Shown in pieces: positions 1 to 8,523 of a stretch of 64,000 nt of DNA. Made by a program: the position numbers and the translations under genes. The DNA lies in NCBI RefSeq assembly GCF_006442965.1, contig NZ_VFWX01000005.1:124001-188000 (forward strand), written 5' to 3'. This stretch comes from Mesorhizobium sp. CU3. Its GTDB lineage: Bacteria > Pseudomonadota > Alphaproteobacteria > Rhizobiales > Rhizobiaceae. A model generated the notes under the pieces. That model searched no databases. It was not told where the DNA came from and worked only from the letters and a program-made list of their open reading frames with translations. Each line of letters opens with the position of its first letter. Position 1 is the first letter of the stretch.

Positions 1-2
1 GC

Positions 3-1418
3 AGCTGGATCTACCAGTCGGAGCCGGAGCCGAGCGTCGGCGGCCGCTCGCTGCCGATCCCGCAAGGGCGCACGCTGGGCGGCGGCTCCTCGATCAACGC
101 CATGCTCTATGTCCGGGGCCAGGCGGAAGACTATGACAGCTGGCGCGATCTCGGCTGTCCCGGTTGGGGCTGGGACGAGGTGCTGCCGATCTACAAGCGG
201 CTCGAGCGCAACGAGCGCCTCGCCGGCGAACGGCACGGCACCGACGGTCCGCTGCCGGTCTCGGATCCGCGCTACCGGCATCCGCTGTCGCTCGCTTATG
301 TGCGCGCCGCGCAGCAGGCGGGCTACCGCTTCAACGACGACTTCAACGGCGAGCGCCAGGAAGGCGTCGGCTTCTACCAGACGACGACAGGCAACGGCGA
401 AAGGCAGTCGGCGGCGAAAGTGTTCCTGCGGCCGCTCATCGGCAATGCCAACCTAACCGTGGTAACCGATGCGCTGGTGACGGGCGTGACGCTGGAGAAC
501 GGCGCGGCGACCGGCCTGTCCTATTCGACGCCGGATGGGCAAACCCACACGGCTTCGGCGAAGGCCGAAGTGATCCTAGCCGCCGGCGCGCTGGCGACGC
601 CGAAGCTGATGATGCTGTCCGGCCTCGGGCCGGCCGCGCATCTCGCCGAAATGGGTATTCCCGTCATCCGCGACATGCAGGCGGTCGGTCAGGACCTGCA
701 GGATCATGTCGCGGCCCCGCTCTACGCGCTGACCCGCAAGCCGATCTCGCTGCTCGGCGAGGATCGCGGCTTGAAGGCGCTGCGGCACGGCATCGAGTAT
801 CTTTTGTTCCATCGCGGCCTGCTTGCCTCCAACGTGGTCGAGAGCGGCGGCTTCTTCGACACCGACGGCGACGGCCGGCCCGACATCCAGTTCCACGTGC
901 TGCCAGTGATGATCGAGAATGCCGAGCACGGTTCGGTCGAGCGTCACGGCATGGAGCTGAACCCCTGCGTGCTTAGGCCGAAGTCGCGCGGCTCGGTTAA
1001 GCTGCGCTCGCGAAATGCAAGCGACCCGATCCGCTTCACCACCGGCTTCCTGTCTCATGCCGACGACCTTGCCCTGCTGCTCGCCGGCATGAAGGTGGCG
1101 CGCGCCATAGTCCGTCAGCCGGCGCTGCGCGAGGTGGTCGCCGAAGAGCTTGCGCCCGGCAAGGCCGACGACCTAGGCGACGACGCGATCGTCGCTCACA
1201 TCATCCGTCACGCCAAGACCGTCTACCACCCTTGCGGCACCTGCCGGATGGGAACGGACGAGGCTGCGGTTGTCGATCCGCAGCTTCGCGTGCGCGGCGT
1301 GCCACGCCTGCGCATCGCCGACGCCTCGATCATGCCGCGGCTCACCAGCGGCAACACCAACGCGCCGGCGATCATGATCGGCGACCGCTGCGCGGATTTC
1401 ATCCTGGGGACCCGTTGA
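3..1418 (+). CDS. GMC-family FAD oxidoreductase (choline/alcohol dehydrogenase type), 5'-truncated by window edge
   Basis: This gene is open at the window start; 471 residues are visible. GMC enzymes oxidise alcohols to aldehydes with FAD. The first GMC signature (GRTLGGGSSINAMLYVRG) lies near visible residues 22-39, and the second (GALATPKLMMLSGLGPA) in the middle. The C-terminus carries the catalytic His in YHPCGTCRMG and the Asn in SGNTNAPAIMIG, the pair found in choline dehydrogenase and oxidase. The GxGxxG FAD motif must lie upstream of the window. The stop sits 2 bases from the stop of a convergent aldehyde dehydrogenase, so alcohol-to-acid oxidation by the pair is a reasonable inference. 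The substrate is unknown. Confidence 0.9.
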   Translation, partial: SWIYQSEPEPSVGGRSLPIPQGRTLGGGSSINAMLYVRGQAEDYDSWRDLGCPGWGWDEVLPIYKRLERNERLAGERHGTDGPLPVSDPRYRHPLSLAYVRAAQQAGYRFNDDFNGERQEGVGFYQTTTGNGERQSAAKVFLRPLIGNANLTVVTDALVTGVTLENGAATGLSYSTPDGQTHTASAKAEVILAAGALATPKLMMLSGLGPAAHLAEMGIPVIRDMQAVGQDLQDHVAAPLYALTRKPISLLGEDRGLKALRHGIEYLLFHRGLLASNVVESGGFFDTDGDGRPDIQFHVLPVMIENAEHGSVERHGMELNPCVLRPKSRGSVKLRSRNASDPIRFTTGFLSHADDLALLLAGMKVARAIVRQPALREVVAEELAPGKADDLGDDAIVAHIIRHAKTVYHPCGTCRMGTDEAAVVDPQLRVRGVPRLRIADASIMPRLTSGNTNAPAIMIGDRCADFILGTR

Positions 1419-1420
1419 GG

Positions 1421-2911
1421 TCAGCCGAGATTGATCCAAGCCGTCTTGAGGTCGGTGTATTTCTCGATCGCGTGTAGCGACTTGTCGCGGCCGAAGCCGG
1501 ACTGCTTGAAGCCGCCGAGCGGCACGGTGATGTCGGCGCCGCCATAGGTGTTGACATGGACGACCCCGGCATTGATAGCGCGGACCATGCGGTGCGCGGT
1601 CGACAGGTTCGAGGTCCACACCGCTGACGCGAGCCCATAGACAGTGGCGTTGGCAAGACGCACAGCTTCCTCCTCGGTCTCGAAGCGCATGACGCCGAGC
1701 ACCGGCCCGAACACTTCCTCGCGGGCCAGTTGCATGGTCTCGGTCACGTTGTCGAAAATGGTCGGCGCCATATAGCTGCCGCCGGTATCGGTGAGGATGC
1801 GTTCGCCGCCGGTGACGAGACGGGCGCCCTCCTCCGAGGCCTTGGCGACGAAGCCGAGATTCTTGGTCAATTGTTCGGCGCTCGACACCGCGCCGACATC
1901 GGAGCCGAGATCGAGCGGGTCGCCGACCTTGAGCTTCGTCGTCGCCTTGAGCAACTCGTCCATGAAGCGGTCGTAGACCGGGGCCTGGACCAGCAGCCGC
2001 GAGCCGGCGACGCAAACCTGGCCGGAATTGCGGAAGATGCCGTTGGCCGAGACGACCGCAGCCTGCTTCAAATCCGGCGCGTCGGCAAAGACGATGTTGG
2101 GCGACTTGCCGCCAAGCTCGAGGAAGACGCGCTTCAAATTGGAACGCGCCGAATATTCGAGCAGGCGGCGGCCGACCGGGCCGGAGCCGGTGAAGGCGAT
2201 TGCGTCGACATCCAGATGCAGGCCGAGCGCCTCGCCGGCGACCGAGCCACGGCCGGTGACGACGTTGAAGACGCCCTCCGGCAGGCCAGCCTCGGCGGCC
2301 AGCTCGGCCAGCCGCAGCAGAGTCAGCGAAGCGATCTCCGGCGGCTTGACGACGATGGCGTTGCCCGCAGCCAGCGCCGGCGCGATCTTCCAGGCGCCGA
2401 TCATCAGCGGGAAATTCCAAGGCACGATGATACCGACGACGCCGAGCGGCTCCTTGTGTATGAGACCCAGCACGTTGTCGGCCGTCGGCGCGATCTCGCC
2501 ATAGACCTTGTCGATCGCCTCGGCATAGTAGCGGATGGTGCCGGCGGCCGAGAGCGGTTCGGCCTTGTAGGCCATGCCGATCTCGGTGCCGTTGTCGCGC
2601 ACGCCGAGCACAGCCAACTCCGCAGCGTGCTTCTCGACCAGGTCGGCGAATTTCGACAGCACCTTCTTGCGGAAGGCAGGGGCGGCCCGCGACCACGAGC
2701 CTTTGGCGAACGCCTTGCGCGCCGAGGCCACCGCGAGGTCGACATCGGCGGCGCCGCCATCCGCAATGCTGGCGAAGGGGCGGCCGTCGATCGGCGAGAT
2801 GACCGGCAGGCTGGCGCCGCTCTCTGCATCGGCATGGACGCCGTCGATGAACAGGCGCCGCGCGCCGACCTCCGCCTTGCGCAGCGTGTCGATGGCATCC
2901 TGGGTGATCAT
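1421..2911 (-). CDS. NAD(P)+-dependent aldehyde dehydrogenase, PuuC-like
   Basis: A 496-residue ALDH superfamily enzyme that oxidises an aldehyde to its acid. Visible motifs are the PWNFPLMIGAWKIAPALAAG region, FTGSGPVG of the NAD fold, the general-base Glu in LELGGKSPNIVFADA and the nucleophilic Cys in NSGQVCVAGSR. The C-terminal GRDKSLHAIEKYTDLKTAW segment resembles gamma-glutamyl-gamma-aminobutyraldehyde dehydrogenase (PuuC), which hints at an amino-aldehyde substrate. The frame is open 44 codons further upstream, but the ATG at 2911 overlaps the P450 stop as ATGA, giving translational coupling and the normal family N-terminus. It is the third gene of the permease-P450-ALDH operon. Confidence 0.9.
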   Translation of the reverse strand: MITQDAIDTLRKAEVGARRLFIDGVHADAESGASLPVISPIDGRPFASIADGGAADVDLAVASARKAFAKGSWSRAAPAFRKKVLSKFADLVEKHAAELAVLGVRDNGTEIGMAYKAEPLSAAGTIRYYAEAIDKVYGEIAPTADNVLGLIHKEPLGVVGIIVPWNFPLMIGAWKIAPALAAGNAIVVKPPEIASLTLLRLAELAAEAGLPEGVFNVVTGRGSVAGEALGLHLDVDAIAFTGSGPVGRRLLEYSARSNLKRVFLELGGKSPNIVFADAPDLKQAAVVSANGIFRNSGQVCVAGSRLLVQAPVYDRFMDELLKATTKLKVGDPLDLGSDVGAVSSAEQLTKNLGFVAKASEEGARLVTGGERILTDTGGSYMAPTIFDNVTETMQLAREEVFGPVLGVMRFETEEEAVRLANATVYGLASAVWTSNLSTAHRMVRAINAGVVHVNTYGGADITVPLGGFKQSGFGRDKSLHAIEKYTDLKTAWINLG

Positions 2912-4107
2912 TGGGCACTGGCTCCGAAACTGACATGCAATGTGGTTGGCGCGCGGAATTCCCAGCCGCGGAATACCGGTTCCTTGCCCGGCACCAGCTT
3001 GAGGTCCGGGAAGCGCTCGAGCAGCAATTTTAGCGCCAAGCATATCTGCTCGCGCGCAAAAAAGCGGCCCGAGCAGAAATGATGGCCGAAGCCGAAGGCG
3101 GCGTGGTTGCCTTCGTCGCGGTTGATGTCGAAGCGGTCGGGATCGGCAAAACGGTTTTCGTCGCGGCTGGCCGACGACACCAGCGCCGCGATCGGCGCGC
3201 CGGCCGGAATCGTCAGGCCGCCCAGTTCCACCGCACGCGTCGTCTCACGTGTCTGCGTGCCGATCGGCGCCACCCAGCGCAGACCCTCGTCGACCGCCTT
3301 CGGCACGAAACTATCCAAATCGCCGAGCACCTGCTGCAACTGTTCGGGATGGGTGAGCAGCCCGACGAGGATGGAGCCGGCGCCATGGCCAGGTTCCTGC
3401 ATGCCGCCGAGCAGGATGACCTTGATGGTCGGCATCAGGAAGTCGATGGACCGCGTTTTGCCTTCCGGCATGCCATCATGCAGCATATGCGACAAAGCCG
3501 AGTCGTCAGGCTCCCGGGCCAGCTTCTCCAACGTCGGCATCACGGCATCGCTGACCTCGGCGCCGATGGCGTCGGCGATCTCTTGCCGCTTGGGGTCCTT
3601 CTCGAAGTTGATGGCGCCCTGGGCGAGCCCGTAGAACCAGCGGCGCAAGGTCGGCATGTCGACGTCGGTGAGGCCGAGCGAGCGCGCCAGGCTAAGCGTC
3701 GACACCGGCTCGAAATAGTCGGCCATCAGTTCGGCCGAGCCGCGCCTGGCAATCTCGTCGAGATAGGGCTCGGCGATCGACCGCACGAGGTCGCCGGCAT
3801 AGGAGGCGACGATGCGCGGCCGGTATTTCGGATCGACACCCAACCGGAGATCCTTGTGGACCTCGCCGTCCGTGGTGAGGATGGTCGGCTTGCCGAAAGA
3901 CCGCTCGACGGGCGAGGCGCCGTCGGCAACGGCCGCGGAGAAAATCTCCGGCGACTTCGCGACGAACTCCACGTCCTTCCAGCGGGTGACGAACCAGAGG
4001 TTGACCGCCGGCACGAAGGCGACCGGGGCGTTGCGCCTCAGTTGCGCATAGATCGGGTAAGGATCGGCCTCCAGCGCCTCGACGGTAATTGTTTCGGCAA
4101 AGCTCAT
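2908..4107 (-). CDS. Bacterial class I cytochrome P450
   Basis: A 399-residue soluble P450, the normal bacterial length. The heme-binding loop reads FGFGHHFCSGRFFAREQ, with the thiolate Cys. The K-helix ExxR is EGLR. The I-helix segment is unusual: GGMQEPGHGAG appears where [AG]Gx[DE]T[TS] is expected, so the O2-activating Thr is replaced by Pro. The start ATG has a GGAG seven bases upstream. No ferredoxin or ferredoxin reductase is nearby, so electrons must come from elsewhere. It lies between an amino-acid permease and an ALDH; N- or O-dealkylation or hydroxylation of an amine is plausible but unproven. Confidence 0.92.
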   Translation of the reverse strand: MSFAETITVEALEADPYPIYAQLRRNAPVAFVPAVNLWFVTRWKDVEFVAKSPEIFSAAVADGASPVERSFGKPTILTTDGEVHKDLRLGVDPKYRPRIVASYAGDLVRSIAEPYLDEIARRGSAELMADYFEPVSTLSLARSLGLTDVDMPTLRRWFYGLAQGAINFEKDPKRQEIADAIGAEVSDAVMPTLEKLAREPDDSALSHMLHDGMPEGKTRSIDFLMPTIKVILLGGMQEPGHGAGSILVGLLTHPEQLQQVLGDLDSFVPKAVDEGLRWVAPIGTQTRETTRAVELGGLTIPAGAPIAALVSSASRDENRFADPDRFDINRDEGNHAAFGFGHHFCSGRFFAREQICLALKLLLERFPDLKLVPGKEPVFRGWEFRAPTTLHVSFGASAQ

Positions 4108-4123
4108 CGACTGCTCCGACAGA

Positions 4124-4147
4124 GAGGCGGCGCCAGGGCGCCGCCTC
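4124..4147 (-). promoter_or_regulatory. Intergenic hairpin between permease and P450
   Basis: A perfect 10-bp inverted repeat (GAGGCGGCGC / GCGCCGCCTC, 4-base loop) fills the 49-base gap between permease stop and P450 start. It has no U-run, so it is more likely an mRNA-processing or attenuation element than a full terminator. Confidence 0.5.
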
Positions 4148-4156
4148 CTTTGTTGC

Positions 4157-5602
4157 TCAGTTTGGCAACTCTTGGCCGAGTCTGGCGAAGGCAGCCGCGT
4201 CGCGGCCCTTGAGCGAGACGGCGAGTATATAGCCGAGCACTGCGGCGATCAGCACCAGCGAAGGCAACAGCCAGCCGAGCACGCCGGAAGCGCCGGACAG
4301 ATTGCCGAAGTTGATGACGATCTCGAAGATGATGAAGACCAGTGCCAGCCCTGCGATCACCGGGAAGATCTTCGACTTGATCGCGTTGGGTTCAAGGGTC
4401 GGATTGGCGGCGAAGAAGGCCACGACCGAGAACGAGGTCAGTGCCATCAGCACGATGATGCCGAGCGTGCCGACATTGGTCAGCCAGGAGAACAGGGCGA
4501 GCACCGGATCCTGGCCCGTGATTGCAAACAGCGCCACCACGACAGTGGCGATCGCCGTCTGGATGAGCGAGCCGACATGCGGGCTCTGGAAGACCGGGTG
4601 CGTGACACCGATGGCCTGCGGCAGCAGTTTCTCACGACCGGCCACGTAGAAGTAACGCGCGGTGCCATTGTGGAATGCAAGCACGCCGGCAAACAGGCTG
4701 GAGACGAACAGGATGCTCATCAGATGGGTCAGCATCGGGCCGACATAGCGGTCGGAAAGGCCGAACAGGAAGGTGGTCGGATCGGAAAGGTTCTTCAGCG
4801 CAGGCACCAGCTTGTCGACGCCTTCGCCATTCGTCATCAGCCAGCTGGTCAACATGTAGAAGACGCCGATGATGAGAACTGAGATGTAAGTGGCGCGGGG
4901 CACGGTGCGCTGCGGTTCGCGCGCCTCCTCCGAGTAGATGGTGGTGGCTTCGAAGCCGATGAAGGCGGCAAAGCAGAAGAGCAGGCCAATGGCAGGCGAG
5001 CCGCTGAGTATCTGCGAAGGGGTGAAAGGCGCCAGGCTCAGGCCGGAATCGCCGCCCTTGAGCAGGATCGCGACGTCGATCACCAGCACGACGAGGTATT
5101 CGAGCAGCACCAGAACCGTCAGGACCTTGGCCGACAGGTCGACACGGCGGTAGCCGAACACGCCCACAAGCGCGATGCCGAGGAAGCACCATACCCACCA
5201 AGGCAAGGTGATGCCCCAGCTGGCAAAAAGCCCGGAGGTGGCGGCGCCGAACATTCCGAAAACACCGATCTGCATGGCGTTATAGCTGAGGATGGCGATC
5301 AGCGCGGCGGCACCGCCGAGCGAACCGCCGAGGCCGCGCGCCGTATAGGCATAGAACGCGCCGGCATTGGCGACATGGCGGGCCATCGCCACATAGCCGA
5401 CCGCGAAGACCAGCAGAAGCAGCGTCACGATCAGAAAGGTGCCGGGAATACCGGCGCCGTTGCCCATAAGCATCGATAGCGGCACACCGCCGGCGACCGC
5501 CGTAAGTGGCGCTGCAGCCGAAACCACCAGGAACGTGACGGCGCCAACACCGAGACTGTTTTTACGCAGCCGGTTCACTTCGCCGTTTTCTACTGAAGTC
5601 AT
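4157..5602 (-). CDS. APC-superfamily amino acid/amine permease
   Basis: A 481-residue inner-membrane secondary transporter with about 12 hydrophobic segments. The N-terminal block with SLGVGAVTFLVVSAAAPLTA and the middle GFEATTIYSEEAREPQRTVPR are characteristic of the amino acid-polyamine-organocation superfamily. The ATG at 5602 is preferred over the one at 5614 because GGAGGG lies at ideal spacing before it and overlaps the upstream ATG. It is the first gene of the minus-strand operon with the P450 and ALDH, and is divergent from the IclR regulator. It probably imports the substrate of the cluster; the actual amine or amino acid cannot be deduced. Confidence 0.9.
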   Translation of the reverse strand: MTSVENGEVNRLRKNSLGVGAVTFLVVSAAAPLTAVAGGVPLSMLMGNGAGIPGTFLIVTLLLLVFAVGYVAMARHVANAGAFYAYTARGLGGSLGGAAALIAILSYNAMQIGVFGMFGAATSGLFASWGITLPWWVWCFLGIALVGVFGYRRVDLSAKVLTVLVLLEYLVVLVIDVAILLKGGDSGLSLAPFTPSQILSGSPAIGLLFCFAAFIGFEATTIYSEEAREPQRTVPRATYISVLIIGVFYMLTSWLMTNGEGVDKLVPALKNLSDPTTFLFGLSDRYVGPMLTHLMSILFVSSLFAGVLAFHNGTARYFYVAGREKLLPQAIGVTHPVFQSPHVGSLIQTAIATVVVALFAITGQDPVLALFSWLTNVGTLGIIVLMALTSFSVVAFFAANPTLEPNAIKSKIFPVIAGLALVFIIFEIVINFGNLSGASGVLGWLLPSLVLIAAVLGYILAVSLKGRDAAAFARLGQELPN

Positions 5603-5685
5603 CTTTCCCTCCATTCCGCTCCGCGGAAATCAAGTGTCCCAGAGATGCCGAGGGCCTTCTGACGGGACCAATGTGCATTTCATTA

Positions 5686-5739
5686 TTTGCAACGGCATTT
5701 CGATATTAGACTTGCAAAGGAATCGACTTGCTGTCAAGT
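5686..5739. promoter_or_regulatory. Candidate IclR operators in the divergent promoter region
   Basis: The 179-base divergent spacer between the permease and iclR contains two inverted repeats. One is TTTGCAA (5686-5692) with TTGCAAA (5712-5718); the other is ACTTG-ctgt-CAAGT (5726-5739). Their position between divergent operons suits autoregulation plus control of the permease operon by IclR. This is inferred from symmetry only. Confidence 0.4.
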
Positions 5740-5781
5740 TAATTCGCACGTTAAGTATCTGACGGAGGATCGGAGACGGCG

Positions 5782-6552
5782 ATGAGCACGGTGGCCAAAG
5801 CCATTTCGCTGCTGGAAATGCTGGGCAGCGGCGCGCCCGAGACGGCGCTTGCCGATCTCGCCAAGGGCGCCGGCTTCGACAAGGCGACGACGCGCCGGCT
5901 GCTGGTTTCGCTGATCGCACAAGGGCTGGTCGAGCAGGACGAAACGACGCGACGCTACCGCCTCGGCGCCGGCCTGACCCGGCTGGCGCTGATGCGTGAG
6001 GCGCAGTTCCCGTTTCTGCGCATGGCCGTGCCGGTGGTGGAAGCGTTGGCCGAAGAAACCGGCGAGACAGTGCATCTCTCGGAATATTCCAAACGCGGCC
6101 TGCTCTCCATCCATGTCGTCGAATCAGCCAAGGCCAACCGCGTCAGCGTCTCCCCCGGCCAAGTGCTGCCCATGCATGCGACGGCGTCGGGTATCGCCTT
6201 CCTCGCCTTTGCCGAGGAGCGCGTGCGCGCGGATATCCTCGCGGGGCCGATGCCAGCCTTCACGCCCTTTACCATCGGCGATGCAACGGCATTGGCCGAG
6301 CATATCGCCGCCGCCCGCGCGCGCGGCCATTCCATCGGCGCGCAGGGCTTCGAGGAAGGTGTGATGAGCGTGGCAGCCCCCATCCTCGGCGCCGACGGCC
6401 ACGCCATCGGCGCCATCGCGATCGCGGCGCCGCGGGTGCGCACCCAGAAAAGCGACATCGAACGCCTTGGCGGCGATGTCATCGCGGCGGCGCGCAACAT
6501 CGGCGAACGGCTGTTTGGCCGGCATGACCCAGCCCGCCAGAAACGGGCATAA
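5782..6552 (+). CDS. IclR-family transcriptional regulator
   Basis: A 256-residue regulator with an N-terminal winged helix-turn-helix (residues about 1-60, including ALADLAKGAGFDKATTRRLL) and a C-terminal IclR effector-binding domain (VHLSEYSKRGLLSIHVVES, GQVLPMHATASGIAFLAF). IclR proteins sense small catabolites and typically control the adjacent catabolic operon. It is divergent from the permease-P450-ALDH operon and is followed after 28 bases by the UPF0261-HAD-aminotransferase genes, so it probably controls both arms. Confidence 0.93.
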   Translation: MSTVAKAISLLEMLGSGAPETALADLAKGAGFDKATTRRLLVSLIAQGLVEQDETTRRYRLGAGLTRLALMREAQFPFLRMAVPVVEALAEETGETVHLSEYSKRGLLSIHVVESAKANRVSVSPGQVLPMHATASGIAFLAFAEERVRADILAGPMPAFTPFTIGDATALAEHIAAARARGHSIGAQGFEEGVMSVAAPILGADGHAIGAIAIAAPRVRTQKSDIERLGGDVIAAARNIGERLFGRHDPARQKRA

Positions 6553-6580
6553 ATCAACTAACGAGTTCATGGAGACTGAC

Positions 6581-7831
6581 GTGGAGGAGAAACGCCGAAT
6601 CCTGGTTATCGGCACCGGTGACACCAAGGCCGACGAGCTTCTGTTCATGCGCGAGCGCATCGAGGCCGTCGGCGGAGTTGCCGTGATGATGGATGTCAGC
6701 GTGCTCGGCGATCCGCCCTATAGGCCGGAGTACGACCGGCATGCCGTGGCCAAAGCTGCCGACACGACGATCGAGGCCATCATCGCCAGCGGCGACGAGA
6801 ATACGGCGATGACCCTGATGGCGCTCGGCGCCTCGCGGCTCGCGCGTTCGCTGTACGACAAGGGGGAGATCGAAGGCTTCATCGCGCTTGGCGGCTCAAT
6901 GGGCACCGACCTTGCGCTGGACGTCGCGCTGGCGCTGCCGCTCGGCGTGCCGAAATTCGTCGTCTCGACCATCGCCTATTCGCACCTGGTGCCGCCCGAG
7001 CGCATCGCCACCGACCTGATGATGATCCTGTGGGCCGGCGGCCTCTACGGCTTGAACAGCGCCTGTAAGGCAGTGCTGTCGCAGGCGAGCGGGGCCGTGG
7101 TGGGCGCCGCGCGCGCCGTCGTCAAGCCGGACAAGGCAAGACCGAGAATCGGCATGAGCTCACTCGGCAAAAGCTGCCTTCAGTATATGGTGACGCTGAA
7201 GCCGGAGCTGGAAAAGCGCGGCTATGAGGTGATCGTCTTCCACACAACCGGCATGGGCGGGCGGGCGCTGGAAGCGATCGCGGCACAGAAGGGCTTCGTC
7301 GCGGTCATGGATTTCAGCCTGCAGGAACTCGCCAACCAGCTCACCGGGTCGGTGGTGAATTCGGGCGCCGACCGGCTGGAGAACGCCGGCCGGCAAGGCA
7401 TCCCGCAGATCGTCGCGCCCGGCGCCGTCGACATGGTGGATTTCCCGACCTGGCAGCCGGTGCCGTCCCGTTTCTTCGAACGGCCCTACCACGCGCATAA
7501 CCGCCTGCTTGCCTCGGTGACTTCTGACGGCTCGACGCGCAAGGAGATCGCGCGAACCATCGGCGAGAAGCTCGCGGCGGCGACCGGGCCGACCGCCTTC
7601 ATCCTGCCTGCCGGAGGTATCCAGCAATGGGATCAGGAAGGCGAGCCGCTCCATGAGCCGGAGGCGCTGTCGGCCTTCGTGGAAGAGATGCGCGCAAGCG
7701 TGCCGAAGAACGCCGAGTTGCACGAGATCGCCGGCCACATCAACGACGCCGCCTTCGCCGCCAAGGCGCTGGAAATCTTCGACCGTTGGGTGGCCGAAGG
7801 CATCGTTCCGCCGGGCAGGCACGCGGCATGA
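6581..7831 (+). CDS. Tm-1-like ATP-binding domain protein (UPF0261 family)
   Basis: A 416-residue protein of the UPF0261/Tm-1-like family. It starts with a nucleotide-binding-like RRILVIGTGDTKADELLFMRE segment and ends with TAFILPAGGIQQWDQEGEP, both typical of the family. The tomato homologue Tm-1 binds ATP; the bacterial role is unresolved. The GTG at 6581 is chosen because GGAG lies six bases before it; an in-frame ATG at 6569 lacks a ribosome site. Bacterial homologues are often next to a PEP-hydrolase-like TIM-barrel gene. Here the partners are a HAD hydrolase (ATGA overlap) and an aminotransferase. Confidence 0.85.
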   Translation: MEEKRRILVIGTGDTKADELLFMRERIEAVGGVAVMMDVSVLGDPPYRPEYDRHAVAKAADTTIEAIIASGDENTAMTLMALGASRLARSLYDKGEIEGFIALGGSMGTDLALDVALALPLGVPKFVVSTIAYSHLVPPERIATDLMMILWAGGLYGLNSACKAVLSQASGAVVGAARAVVKPDKARPRIGMSSLGKSCLQYMVTLKPELEKRGYEVIVFHTTGMGGRALEAIAAQKGFVAVMDFSLQELANQLTGSVVNSGADRLENAGRQGIPQIVAPGAVDMVDFPTWQPVPSRFFERPYHAHNRLLASVTSDGSTRKEIARTIGEKLAAATGPTAFILPAGGIQQWDQEGEPLHEPEALSAFVEEMRASVPKNAELHEIAGHINDAAFAAKALEIFDRWVAEGIVPPGRHAA

Positions 7832-8523
7832 GCGCCGTGAAGCCCCAGGCGCTGGTGCTCGACTTCGGCGGCGTCGTCACGCGCACGCTGTTTGAGACGC
7901 ATGCACTGACCGAGCAGGCGCTGGGATTGAAGCCAGGCACGCTCGACTGGCGCGGTCCGTTTGATCCGGCCTCCGATCCGTTGTGGCGTTCGATGCAGGC
8001 CGACGAGATCAGCGAGCGCGACTATTGGAAGACGCGCACCCGCGAGGTCGGAAGGCTGGTCGGCGAGAACTGGGACGACATGTCGACCTTCGTGCAGCGG
8101 GCGCGCGGAGCCGACCCGCAAGCGGTGATCCGGCCCGAGGCCGAGCGCGCAATCCGCATCGCGCATGAGGCGGGCGTCCGGCTCGCCATCCTCTCCAACG
8201 AGCTCGACCTGTTCTACGGCGAGTCGTTTCGCGGGCGGCTGCCGCTGCTCAAACTGTTCGAGACGATCATCGACGCGACCTATACCAAAATCCTCAAGCC
8301 CGACCGCCAGGCCTATGCGATGGTAGGCGAGGCACTGAAGCTGCCGCTCGAGGCCTGCGTCTTCGTCGACGACCAGCAACGCAACGTCGACGGCGCGCTT
8401 GCCGCCGGCATGCTCACGGTTCATTTCGACGTCGCCCAGCCGACGAAAAGCTATGCCGAGGCGCTTGGTCATTTCGGCCTGACGCTCTCACAATTGGATA
8501 ACCCGGAGTTCCCCGATGCGTGA
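7828..8523 (+). CDS. HAD-family hydrolase
   Basis: A 231-residue haloacid-dehalogenase-like hydrolase, probably a phosphatase. Motif I is VLDFGGVVTRT, with the nucleophile Asp12 but Gly instead of the second Asp, as in the YihX-like branch. A helical cap follows (residues about 20-100), then motif II (LAILSNELD), the motif III Lys in TKILKPDRQ and motif IV CVFVDDQQRNV. The start overlaps the UPF0261 stop as ATGA, and its own stop lies 8 bases inside the aminotransferase gene, so the three are translationally coupled. The substrate is unknown. Confidence 0.88.
   Translation: MSAVKPQALVLDFGGVVTRTLFETHALTEQALGLKPGTLDWRGPFDPASDPLWRSMQADEISERDYWKTRTREVGRLVGENWDDMSTFVQRARGADPQAVIRPEAERAIRIAHEAGVRLAILSNELDLFYGESFRGRLPLLKLFETIIDATYTKILKPDRQAYAMVGEALKLPLEACVFVDDQQRNVDGALAAGMLTVHFDVAQPTKSYAEALGHFGLTLSQLDNPEFPDA

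Noticed and set aside
1173..2936. Long minus-strand frame of 587 codons over the aldehyde dehydrogenase
   Set aside because: It is the shifted frame of the real ALDH gene; the translation is Arg/Gly/Ala-rich without domain motifs. The same applies to the other long antisense or shifted frames, such as 11562-12911, 1730-3082 and 23310-24365.
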